Source: DASZQY01 sp048498575 (GTDB lineage: Bacteria; Pseudomonadota; Alphaproteobacteria; Rhizobiales; Kaistiaceae). Taken from it: 6,093 nucleotides of DNA. Below, piece after piece: positions 1 through 5,867 of this stretch. The notes under the pieces are model-generated. The model searched no databases and was not told where the DNA came from. It was given only the letters and a program-made list of their open reading frames with translations. The position numbers and the translations under genes are program-made. The stretch lies in contig JBEHXS010000162.1 in the NCBI GenBank assembly GCA_048498575.1, positions 1 through 6,093 of the forward strand. Reading direction: 5' to 3'. The first letter of the stretch is position 1. Each line of letters starts with the position of its first letter.

Positions 1-148
1 TGCCGGCACGGCCCTCGGCCAGCTCGCGCATCGCGAAGGTCAGCCCGAGGCTTCGTCCGCTCGCGGTGGCGCGCGACAGGTAGCGTTCGCAGAGTTCGCG
101 CTCCGGCCCGTCCTTGAGACGGCCGATCGCGGCAACGGTGATCAGCAT
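1..148 (-). CDS. rlmH: 23S rRNA (pseudouridine1915-N3)-methyltransferase RlmH, N-terminal part (cut by window edge)
   Basis: RlmH is a small SPOUT-class methyltransferase that uses S-adenosylmethionine to methylate pseudouridine 1915 in helix 69 of 23S rRNA, acting late on assembled 70S ribosomes. The sequence shows an ATG at 148-146 followed by 49 codons that run off the left edge. The protein begins MLITVAAIGRLKDGPERELC, the typical alphaproteobacterial RlmH opening (hydrophobic first strand, then GRLK-GPE-EL), and later reads SGRSLGLTF. The SAM-binding knot lies in the missing C-terminal two thirds and cannot be judged. A purine-rich AGGGGA at 159-154 sits 5 nt before the ATG and supports the start. 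It follows rsfS by 46 bp on the same strand, as is common in Hyphomicrobiales, so the two are probably co-transcribed. Identification rests on the N-terminus plus position. Confidence 0.88.
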   Translation of the reverse strand, partial: MLITVAAIGRLKDGPERELCERYLSRATASGRSLGLTFAMRELAEGRAG

Positions 149-153
149 GCCGG

Positions 154-159
154 TCCCCT
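154..159 (-). promoter_or_regulatory. Ribosome binding site of rlmH
   Basis: On the minus strand AGGGGA ends 5 nt before the ATG at 148. It is the only good Shine-Dalgarno match in the 46-bp rsfS-rlmH gap and fixes the rlmH start. Confidence 0.6.
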
Positions 160-194
160 GTCCGCCGGAAGCGGATGGCGGCGTGCCGGTAAGT

Positions 195-584
195 CTAGAC
201 CTCGGTCGGTGCGGCCGGGTGTTCGGCGCGCCACATTTTCTCGAGATTGTAGAAAGCGCGAATCTCGGGTCGGAAGATGTGGACGATGATGTCGCCGGTG
301 TCGATCAGCACCCAGTCGGCGGAGCGGAGACCCTCGACGCGAACGTCGTGGCTGCCGGCTTCCTTCAGGTCGGCGACCAGTCGTTCGGCCATGGCCGCGA
401 CATGCCGCTGCGAGCGGCCGGTGGCGACGACCATGTAGTCGGCGAGCGACGACTTCCCGATGATGTTGATGGTGGCGATATCCTCGCCCTTGGAATCGTC
501 AAGGCTGGTCTGAACCACCTTGATGGCGGCCGCGGCTGCGAGTTCACGGCGGGCGGTCGCAAGTCGGGGAGCGCGTGCGCGCAC
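195..584 (-). CDS. rsfS: Ribosomal silencing factor RsfS (DUF143 family)
   Basis: RsfS binds ribosomal protein uL14 on the 50S subunit and blocks joining with 30S, lowering translation under poor nutrition; its fold resembles nucleotidyltransferases but it is not known as an enzyme. The 129-residue frame carries the family core: TSLDDSKGEDI near residue 27, then GKSSLADYMVVATGRSQRHV, DWVLIDTGDIIVHIFRPE and FYNLEKMW near the C-terminus. Length is normal for the family. The start is uncertain. The GTG at 584-582 given here has GGGGA only 1 nt upstream, too close to work well. An in-frame CTG at 611-609 lies 9 nt after a clean GGAGG (625-621) and would give 138 residues beginning LTTAVRSGEV. No in-frame ATG exists upstream before the TGA at 617-615. 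It lies between nadD (114 bp upstream) and rlmH (46 bp downstream), the usual order in this group. Function is secure; the first residues are not. Confidence 0.93.
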   Translation of the reverse strand: MRARAPRLATARRELAAAAAIKVVQTSLDDSKGEDIATINIIGKSSLADYMVVATGRSQRHVAAMAERLVADLKEAGSHDVRVEGLRSADWVLIDTGDIIVHIFRPEIRAFYNLEKMWRAEHPAAPTEV

Positions 585-620
585 TTCCCCACTACGAACT
601 GCGGTTGTCAGGTTTCAGTC

Positions 621-625
621 CCTCC
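621..625 (-). promoter_or_regulatory. Shine-Dalgarno GGAGG that bears on the rsfS start
   Basis: The minus strand reads GGAGG at 625-621, the strongest ribosome-binding match in the nadD-rsfS gap. The nearest suitably spaced in-frame codon is CTG at 611-609 (9 nt). The GTG at 584 is 36 nt away, too far to use this site. Either rsfS starts at CTG, or an ancestral ATG was lost at or next to this position, or the read is one base short. Confidence 0.5.
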
Positions 626-646
626 GTCGGGTCTGTGTTCTCACGG

Positions 647-666
647 GCGCCGCACCAGCGCGGCGC
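647..666 (-). other. GC-rich stem-loop in the nadD-rsfS gap
   Basis: A perfect 7-bp inverted repeat, gcgccgc (647-653) and gcggcgc (660-666), flanks a 6-nt loop. It starts 33 nt after the nadD stop and ends 22 nt before the rsfS Shine-Dalgarno. No T-run follows on the minus strand, so it is not a standard intrinsic terminator. It could protect or process the nadD-rsfS transcript, or be chance in GC-rich DNA. Confidence 0.4.
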
Positions 667-698
667 ACGCCGAGGATATGCGTACGACGGTGAAGCTT

Positions 699-1328
699 TC
701 AAGACGCCGTTGGGTTCCGCCGGAGCTCCGTCGACGAGATATCGACATGCGGCGCAGGCAGGAAAATCCAGGCGGGCGGCGGCATTGCGGCCAAAAGAGG
801 GGCGTCCGGGGGGTCGTGGCGCGCGCGCCACAGTGCGTGGGCTGCCGGCGAAGCGAGGGCGTCGCGGAAGGACCCGGGGCGGTTGAACACCGCGATCGGC
901 AGGGATTGTGCGATTTCCCACCATTCCCGCCAGCGATGGAAACTGGCGAGATTGTCGGCGCCCATCATCCATACCGGGGAGATGCCGCGGAGCCGCGGCA
1001 GCAGGTGGCGGAGCGTGTCGGCGGTATAGCGGGTGCCGAGCGCCGCCTCGATCCCGGTGACCCGGATTGCCGGGTGCTTCGCCATGCCGCGGGCGGCGGC
1101 GATGCGGCGGTGCAGGTCGGCGGAGGGCGCGTTCCGCTTCAGCGGGTTGTGGGGCGATACCAGCCACCATACGGCGTCAAGGCGAAGGGCGCGGAGCGCG
1201 ACCAGGCTGACCTTGAGGTGCCCCTCGTGCGGCGGGTCGAAGGAGCCGCCAAACAGGCCGATGCGCATGCCGGGATAGGACGGAGGCAGACGAAGGTCGG
1301 CGTCGTCAGACCAGGGCGTCGCCGTCAA
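699..1328 (-). CDS. nadD: Nicotinate-nucleotide adenylyltransferase NadD
   Basis: NadD transfers AMP from ATP to nicotinate mononucleotide, giving deamido-NAD and pyrophosphate, an essential cytoplasmic step shared by de novo and salvage NAD synthesis. The 209-residue protein shows the nucleotidyltransferase signature GLFGGSFDPPHEGH (residues 24-37, with the catalytic HxGH), WWLVSPHNPLK (54-64), YTADTL (101-106), GADNLASFHRW (123-133) and the C-terminal ATP-binding ISSTELR (197-203). The protein ends soon after that motif, as is usual in this group. The start taken is TTG at 1328-1326, which overlaps the proA TGA as TTGA and has AGG about 8 nt upstream. The alternative ATG at 1268-1266 lies directly before RIGLFGG but has no visible ribosome binding site, and alphaproteobacterial NadD proteins commonly carry a short leader ending in GM. 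The overlap implies translational coupling to proA. Confidence 0.95.
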   Translation of the reverse strand: MTATPWSDDADLRLPPSYPGMRIGLFGGSFDPPHEGHLKVSLVALRALRLDAVWWLVSPHNPLKRNAPSADLHRRIAAARGMAKHPAIRVTGIEAALGTRYTADTLRHLLPRLRGISPVWMMGADNLASFHRWREWWEIAQSLPIAVFNRPGSFRDALASPAAHALWRARHDPPDAPLLAAMPPPAWIFLPAPHVDISSTELRRNPTAS

Positions 1329-2623
1329 GGGCGGACCTGACCGGAACCGTGGACGCGATACTTGAAGCTGGTCAGCTGCTCGACGCCGACGGGGCCGCGC
1401 GCATGCATGCGGCCGGTGGCGATGCCGATCTCGGCGCCCATGCCGAATTCGCCGCCGTCGGCGAACTGCGTCGAGGCGTTGTGCAGCACGATCGCGCTGT
1501 CGACCTCGGCGAGGAACTTGTTTGCGGCGACGATGTCGTCGGTGACGATCGAGTCGGTATGGTGCGAGCCATAGCGGCCGATATGCGAGATCGCGGCATC
1601 GAGGCCGTCGACGACCTTGACGGCAATGATCGCGTCGAGGAATTCCGTCGACCAGTCGGCTTCGGTTGCGGGCGTGACGTTGGCGACCGCGGCGCGCACG
1701 GTTTCATCGCCGCGGATGGCGCAGCCCGCCTTCTGCAGCGCCTCGACCAGCGGCTTCAGGTGCGTGCCGACGACGGCGCGATCGACCAGCAGGGTCTCGG
1801 CAGCGCCGCAGACGCTGACCCGGCGCATCTTGGCATTGACGATGATCTTCTCGGCCATGGCGAGGTTCGCCTTGGCATGAACGTAGACGGCGCACACGCC
1901 TTCGAGATGCGCGAACACCGGCACGCGCGCTTCCTGCTGGACGCGCGCCACCAGGCTCTTGCCGCCGCGCGGCACAATCACGTCGATGTTGCCGTCGAGG
2001 CCGGTCAGCATCAGGCCGACGGCGGCGCGGTCGCGCGTTGGCACGAGCTGCACGGCGGTTGCTGGCAGACCGGCGGAGATCAGCCCCTCGACGAAGCAGC
2101 GGTGGATCGCGACCGAGGAGCGGAAGGCGTCGGAGCCGCCGCGCAGGATAGCGGCGTTGCCCGCCTTGACGCACAGCGCGGCCGCGTCGGCGGTCACGTT
2201 CGGGCGGCTCTCGTAGATGATGCCGATGACGCCGAGCGGCGTGCGGACGCGCTCGATGTGAAGCCCGTTCGGCCGGTCCCATGCGGCGATGATCGTGCCC
2301 ACAGGATCGGGCAGGGCGGCGACTTCCTCGACGGCGCGGGCGACTGCCTCGATGCGCTTTTCGTCGAGCCTCGTGCGGTCGGCGAAGGCGGTGGTGTTGC
2401 CCGAGCGGATGACGTCGGCGATGTCCTTGGCGTTCTCGGCGAGGATCAGCGGGGCGTCGCGCCGAATGGCGGCAGCGGCGGCATGGAGGGCGCGGTTCTT
2501 GGCCGCGGAGCCGGCCAGCGCCAATGCGCCCGCGGCAGCGCGCGCGGCCTTGCCGATCGCCGCCATTTCGCTGGCGACGTCGCTTGCGGCAGGCGCGGTC
2601 CTAAGGTCTTCGGCGATACTCAT
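1325..2623 (-). CDS. proA: Glutamate-5-semialdehyde dehydrogenase (gamma-glutamyl phosphate reductase) ProA
   Basis: ProA reduces gamma-glutamyl phosphate with NADPH to glutamate-5-semialdehyde, the second step of proline synthesis; the product cyclises spontaneously to pyrroline-5-carboxylate. The 432-residue protein is of normal length for the aldehyde-dehydrogenase-superfamily ProA. Visible motifs are GVIGIIYESRPNVT (131-144), KAGNAAILRGG (153-163), PRGGKSL (218-224), the catalytic-cysteine segment VSVCGAAETLLVD (C272), HHTDSIVT (354-361) and RMHARGPVGVEQLTSFKYR near the C-terminus. The start chosen is ATG at 2623 (MSIAEDLR). An in-frame ATG at 2686 would add 21 residues rich in Pro, Arg and Cys, with no family resemblance and no ribosome site. 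Before 2623 there is only a weak GAAGAG. proA couples to nadD downstream (TTGA overlap). Upstream it faces the transporter gene instead of proB, so it needs its own promoter in the spacer or read-through from proB. Confidence 0.96.
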   Translation of the reverse strand: MSIAEDLRTAPAASDVASEMAAIGKAARAAAGALALAGSAAKNRALHAAAAAIRRDAPLILAENAKDIADVIRSGNTTAFADRTRLDEKRIEAVARAVEEVAALPDPVGTIIAAWDRPNGLHIERVRTPLGVIGIIYESRPNVTADAAALCVKAGNAAILRGGSDAFRSSVAIHRCFVEGLISAGLPATAVQLVPTRDRAAVGLMLTGLDGNIDVIVPRGGKSLVARVQQEARVPVFAHLEGVCAVYVHAKANLAMAEKIIVNAKMRRVSVCGAAETLLVDRAVVGTHLKPLVEALQKAGCAIRGDETVRAAVANVTPATEADWSTEFLDAIIAVKVVDGLDAAISHIGRYGSHHTDSIVTDDIVAANKFLAEVDSAIVLHNASTQFADGGEFGMGAEIGIATGRMHARGPVGVEQLTSFKYRVHGSGQVRP

Positions 2624-2637
2624 CGGGCGCTCTTCGC

Positions 2638-2654
2638 CCCGGCAACGGGCCGGG
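2638..2654. other. Inverted repeat in the proA leader
   Basis: cccggc (2638-2643) pairs perfectly with gccggg (2649-2654) around a 5-nt loop. In a proA transcript this hairpin would end 14 nt before the ATG at 2623, next to the weak GAAGAG ribosome site, so it could affect translation initiation. Short GC stems arise easily by chance here. Confidence 0.3.
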
Positions 2655-2708
2655 CAGCGGGTGTTTGGCACAGCAGGCGGCGGCATGCAAATTCAGCGGC
2701 CGGCAAAG

Positions 2709-2767
2709 CCAGCGATTCCGCTGGACTTGCGGCTGCGGGCGCGGCATTTCATGCCCGGTTCCGCAGC
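2709..2767. other. Tandem inverted repeats in the proA/transporter divergent spacer
   Basis: Two structures sit side by side. The first is ccagcg (2709-2714) and cgctgg (2719-2724) around an attc loop. The second is nested: an outer 7-bp stem gctgcgg (2732-2738) and ccgcagc (2761-2767), and an inner stem ggcat (2743-2747) and atgcc (2751-2755) with a 3-nt loop. All stems are perfect. They lie between the two divergent genes, so they could be operators or a folded 5' leader of either transcript. The second ends 29 nt before the transporter ATG, followed by an A-rich unpaired stretch. No T-run follows on the plus strand, and I recognise no known riboswitch consensus. Confidence 0.4.
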
Positions 2768-2796
2768 GACGCAACGTAACAAAAAACAAACCAAAA
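2768..2796 (+). promoter_or_regulatory. A-rich leader without Shine-Dalgarno before the transporter gene
   Basis: The 29 bases before the ATG at 2797 contain runs such as aacaaaaaacaaaccaaaa and no AGGAGG-like element. In this GC-rich region such an A-rich stretch stands out. It may serve as an unstructured entry site for the ribosome (S1-type binding) after the folded segment, or as part of an AT-rich regulatory region. Confidence 0.4.
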
Positions 2797-3714
2797 ATGT
2801 CCGGCGCCGTGGTTTCCGTCTCCCGCGAACCGAACAACCTCGCCGGCATCGCCCTGATGACCGGCGCGATATTCGTGTTTTCGCTGAACGACACGCTCGG
2901 CAAGTGGCTGGCCGCGAGCTATTCGGCGCCGCAGATCATGCTGTTCCGCAGCATCGCGGCGGCGATCCTTTTGCTTCCCGTCGTGCGGCGCATGGGCTGG
3001 CGCTCGTTCGTCAACGTCGAGCGGCCGTGGCTGCAGGCGCTCCGCGTCGTCATGGCAGCCGGCGAGACCACCCTGTTCTATTGGGCGGTGCGCAAGCTGC
3101 CGCTTGCCGACGCGATGACCTACTATCTCGCCGGCCCGATCTACGTGACGATCATGGCCGCGGTCTTCCTCGGCGAGCGCGTCGGCTGGCGGCGATGGCT
3201 CGCCGTGCTTGTCGGCTTCATCGGCGTCATCGTCGCGCTCGGGCCTTCGGCGTCTTCTCTTGGCGCGCCGGCGCTGATCGCCTTTGCCGGCAGCATCATC
3301 TATTCGCTCTATCTCGTGGTGACGCGCATTCTCCGGCGAACGCACGACACCGTCATGGCGGCGTGGCAGGTAGTCGGCGGCCTCATCCTGGGCATCGTCG
3401 GCGCACCGTTCGGCTGGACCACGCCGAGCTCATGGGTGGAAGGCGCGCTGCTCGCGTCGCTGGGCGTCGGCGCTCTCATCGCGACCATCGGTGTCAACCG
3501 GTCGTTGGCCTTCGCGCCCGCTTCGGTGGTCGTGCCGTACCAGTACACGATGATCGTGTGGGGTGTGATCTTCGGTTACTTCGTGTTCAAGAATACGCCG
3601 AGCCCGCAAACGATCATCGGCGCCGCGATTATCATCGGCGCCGGCCTGTTCATCTTCTTCCGTGAGCAGAAGGCGGGCGTGCCGGCGGCAGCCGAGGCGC
3701 CGCCCGACCGCTAG
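2797..3714 (+). CDS. EamA/DMT-superfamily membrane transporter, substrate unknown
   Basis: This is a 305-residue inner-membrane protein of the drug/metabolite transporter superfamily, built as two five-helix EamA repeats. Hydrophobic segments lie at about residues 14-32, 46-64, 80-98, 104-124, 132-149, 156-177, 188-206, 216-234, 243-264 and 271-289. The first repeat ends with the characteristic AGPIYVTIMAAVFLGERVGW (112-131); the matching place in repeat two is VPYQYTMIVWGVIFGYFVFK (246-265). There is no signal peptide, and the tail is short, Ala/Pro-rich and polar. Family members export or import amino acids, nucleotides, vitamins or S-adenosylmethionine, and sequence alone does not fix the substrate. 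The ATG at 2797 is preferred because the hydrophobic core begins soon after it; an open frame continues back to a TTG at 2665, but that stretch (Cys/Arg/Gln-rich) looks non-coding. It lies in reverse between proA and proB, and its TAG is 3 bp from that of proB. Confidence 0.9.
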   Translation: MSGAVVSVSREPNNLAGIALMTGAIFVFSLNDTLGKWLAASYSAPQIMLFRSIAAAILLLPVVRRMGWRSFVNVERPWLQALRVVMAAGETTLFYWAVRKLPLADAMTYYLAGPIYVTIMAAVFLGERVGWRRWLAVLVGFIGVIVALGPSASSLGAPALIAFAGSIIYSLYLVVTRILRRTHDTVMAAWQVVGGLILGIVGAPFGWTTPSSWVEGALLASLGVGALIATIGVNRSLAFAPASVVVPYQYTMIVWGVIFGYFVFKNTPSPQTIIGAAIIIGAGLFIFFREQKAGVPAAAEAPPDR

Positions 3715-3717
3715 CGC

Positions 3718-4839
3718 CTACTCGCCGCGCATCGCCATGTCGTCGCGGTGGATCATCTCGGCGCGACCGGCAAAGCCCAGAATCTTCTCGATCTCGCCGC
3801 TGTTGCGGCCGGCGATCTTTTCGGCGTCGTCGTGGTCGTAGGCGATGAGGCCGCGGGCGATCTCGTCGCCGGCCTCGGAGCGAATCGCGACTGCATCGCC
3901 GCGCTGGAAGCGGCCTTCGACGCGGCGCACGCCCGCCGGCAGCAGGCTCTTGCCGGCGCGAAGCGCCCGCACCGCGCCGTCGTCCACCACCAGCACGCCG
4001 TGCGTCTCCAGCGTGCCCGAAATCCAGCGCTTGCGGGCGGTGACCGGGTTCGCTTCGGGCAGGAACCAGGTGCACTTCTCGCCGGCCGAAATGCGGGCAA
4101 GCGGGTTCGGTGCATGGCCTGACGCAATCACCATGGTGGTGCCGGCGGCGGTGGCGATCTTGCCGGCGGCGATCTTGGTCTCCATGCCGCCGCGAGACAG
4201 TTCCGAAGCGGCGCTGCCCGCCATCGCCTCGATCGCCGGCGTGATCTTCTCGACGGTCTCGACCAGCGTCGCGCTCGGATCGAGCGCCGGCGGCGCCGTG
4301 TAAAGTCCGGCGATGTCGGAGAGCAGCACGAGCAGGTCGGCGCCCATCATGGTCGCGACACGGGCGGCGAGGCGGTCGTTGTCGCCGTAGCGGATCTCGC
4401 TGGTGGCGACAGTATCGTTCTCGTTGATCACGGGCACGGCGCGGAGCTTCAACAGCGTGCCGATGGTCGAGCGGGCGTTGAGATAGCGGCGCCGTTCCTC
4501 GGTGTCGCCCAGCGTCAGCAGCACCTGGCCCGCGGTCAGCCCGACCTTGTGCAGCGTCTCGGTGTAGGCGTGGGCGAGCGCGATCTGGCCGACCGCGGCC
4601 GCGGCCTGACTCTCCTCGAGCTTCAGCGTACCGCGCGGCAGGCCGAGCACGCCGCGGCCAAGCGCTATCGCGCCGGAGGAAACGACCAGCAGTTCGCGCC
4701 CGCCGCGCGCGAGGTGGGCGATGTCGTTGGCGAGCGCCTCCAGCCAGTCGGCGCGAAGCCGGCCGCTGGCGCGATCGACCAGCAAGGCGGAGCCGATCTT
4801 GATGACGATGCGGCGGAAGTCTTCCGGTTTCCGGGTCAT
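3718..4839 (-). CDS. proB: Glutamate 5-kinase ProB with C-terminal PUA domain
   Basis: ProB phosphorylates the gamma-carboxyl of glutamate with ATP, the committed and usually proline-inhibited step of proline synthesis. The 373-residue protein has the full two-domain layout. The amino-acid kinase domain (about 8-255) shows IVIKIGSALL (11-20), VVSSGAIALG (52-61), VINENDTVA (137-145), RYGDNDRLAARVA (150-162), LLSDIAGLYT (172-181) and GGMETKIAAGKIA (217-229). The PUA domain (about 275-360) begins after ARKRWISGTL and includes GVLVVDDGAVRAL. The start ATG at 4839 overlaps the obgE stop as ATGA, and no separate Shine-Dalgarno lies close before it, so translation is probably coupled to obgE. The gene ends 3 bp from the convergent transporter stop, leaving no room for a terminator between the two. 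Its partner gene proA lies about 1.1 kb further on, beyond the transporter. Confidence 0.97.
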   Translation of the reverse strand: MTRKPEDFRRIVIKIGSALLVDRASGRLRADWLEALANDIAHLARGGRELLVVSSGAIALGRGVLGLPRGTLKLEESQAAAAVGQIALAHAYTETLHKVGLTAGQVLLTLGDTEERRRYLNARSTIGTLLKLRAVPVINENDTVATSEIRYGDNDRLAARVATMMGADLLVLLSDIAGLYTAPPALDPSATLVETVEKITPAIEAMAGSAASELSRGGMETKIAAGKIATAAGTTMVIASGHAPNPLARISAGEKCTWFLPEANPVTARKRWISGTLETHGVLVVDDGAVRALRAGKSLLPAGVRRVEGRFQRGDAVAIRSEAGDEIARGLIAYDHDDAEKIAGRNSGEIEKILGFAGRAEMIHRDDMAMRGE

Positions 4840-5858
4840 CGGGTTGCGGCCAGTTCGTCCTCAGCGCGGCGGCCGGCAATCACTTCCTCGGCGAGCGCGC
4901 GGAGCGCTGTCTCGACACCGGTGCCGGCGACGCCGGAGAGCAGGAGCGGCTTCGTCCCGCTCGCCTTCTTCAGCTTCCTTTGCGCCGCCTCGGCGACCTT
5001 CTTGTCGACCGCATCGACCTTCGACAGCGCGACGATCTCCGGCTTCTCGTCGAGGCCGTGGCCGTAGGCGGCAAGCTCCTCGCGGATGGTCTCGTAGGCT
5101 CCGACCGGGTCCTCCTGCGTGACATCGACGAGGTGGAGCAGCACGCGCGTGCGCTCGACATGGCCGAGGAAACGATCGCCGAGACCGGCGCCCTCGTGGG
5201 CTCCTTCGATCAGGCCCGGGATGTCGGCAATGACGAGCTCGCGCCCGTCGATGCGCGCGACGCCGAGGTTGGGCGTCAGCGTCGTGAAGGGATAGTCGGC
5301 GATCTTGGGCCTGGCGGCCGATACCGCGGCGAGGAAGGTGGACTTGCCGGCATTCGGCAGCCCGACCAGGCCGACATCGGCGATCAGCTTCAGCCTCAGC
5401 CACAGCCAGCGCTCCTCGCCCGGCAGGCCGGGGTTGGCGCGGCGCGGGGCGCGGTTGGTGGACGACTTGAAATGCGCGTTGCCGAAGCCGCCGTTGCCAC
5501 CCTTGGCGAGCAGCACGCGCTTCCCCGCCTCGTCGAGGTCGGCGATGACCGTCTGCTGGTCTTCGTCGAGGATCTCCGTGCCGACCGGAACCTTGATCAC
5601 CAGGTCGGGGGACTTCGCGCCGGCGCGGTCCTGGCCCATGCCGTGCTGGCCGCCCTTGGCCTTGAAGTGCTGCTGGTAGCGATAGTCGATCAGCGTGTTG
5701 AGGTTCTCGACCGCCTCCGCCCAGACGTCGCCGCCCTTGCCGCCGTCGCCGCCGTTCGGCCCGCCATACTCGATGAACTTCTCGCGCCGGAAGGCGACGA
5801 TGCCGTTCCCGCCGTCGCCGGAGCGGACATAGATCTTGGCTTCGTCGAGGAATTTCAT
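4836..5858 (-). CDS. obgE: Obg-family GTPase ObgE/CgtA
   Basis: Obg GTPases bind the 50S subunit and act in its late assembly, and are linked to the stringent response and cell-cycle control; in Caulobacter the homologue is CgtA. The 340-residue protein starts MKFLDEAKIYVRSGDGGNG, the standard opening, and has the glycine-rich Obg fold at about 1-158. The G domain follows: G1 GLPNAGKST (166-174), switch segment YPFTTLTPNLG (189-199), G3 DIPGLIEGAHEGAGLG (212-227), G4 position SKVD (279-282, where the general consensus is NKxD) and G5 SGVAGTG (308-314). The C-terminus stops at about 340, so the long extra domain of Gram-positive Obg is absent. The ATG at 5858 fits the family exactly, although no good Shine-Dalgarno is visible before it. 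It overlaps proB by ATGA and appears to be the first gene of this transcript. Confidence 0.97.
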   Translation of the reverse strand: MKFLDEAKIYVRSGDGGNGIVAFRREKFIEYGGPNGGDGGKGGDVWAEAVENLNTLIDYRYQQHFKAKGGQHGMGQDRAGAKSPDLVIKVPVGTEILDEDQQTVIADLDEAGKRVLLAKGGNGGFGNAHFKSSTNRAPRRANPGLPGEERWLWLRLKLIADVGLVGLPNAGKSTFLAAVSAARPKIADYPFTTLTPNLGVARIDGRELVIADIPGLIEGAHEGAGLGDRFLGHVERTRVLLHLVDVTQEDPVGAYETIREELAAYGHGLDEKPEIVALSKVDAVDKKVAEAAQRKLKKASGTKPLLLSGVAGTGVETALRALAEEVIAGRRAEDELAATR

Positions 5859-5867
5859 GGGTTTTCA

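Noticed and set aside
114..1340. Long plus-strand open frame opposite rsfS and nadD
   Set aside because: It is antisense to two clearly recognised genes, has low-complexity Arg/Gly/Ala-rich composition and no family resemblance. Long antisense frames are expected in GC-rich coding DNA.
2624..2686. N-terminal extension of ProA to ATG 2686
   Set aside because: The added 21 residues (Pro, Arg, Cys-rich) do not resemble ProA, and the protein from 2623 has normal length.
1349..2779. 476-codon plus-strand open frame opposite proA
   Set aside because: It mirrors proA codons (Asp/Gly/Ala/Val-rich shadow protein) and crosses the proA start into the spacer. ProA motifs on the other strand are complete.
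2665..2796. N-terminal extension of the transporter to a TTG at 2665
   Set aside because: The 44 added residues are Cys/Arg/Gln-rich, lie over the inverted repeats, have no ribosome site and precede a protein that already begins just before its first helix.
2700..2796. Known riboswitch upstream of the transporter (FMN, TPP, SAM-II, SAH)
   Set aside because: The paired elements are real, but none of the conserved core sequences of those classes can be found.
2289..3665. 458-codon plus-strand open frame across the proA start, spacer and transporter
   Set aside because: It is out of frame with the transporter, whose translation shows proper helices and EamA motifs; this frame gives an Arg/His-rich protein without any motif.
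3715..3717. Bidirectional terminator between the transporter and proB
   Set aside because: The gap is 3 bp, and no hairpin with flanking A and T runs is seen around it.
3650..4879. Minus-strand frame overlapping proB in another phase
   Set aside because: It is very Arg/Pro-rich and out of phase with the complete ProB frame.
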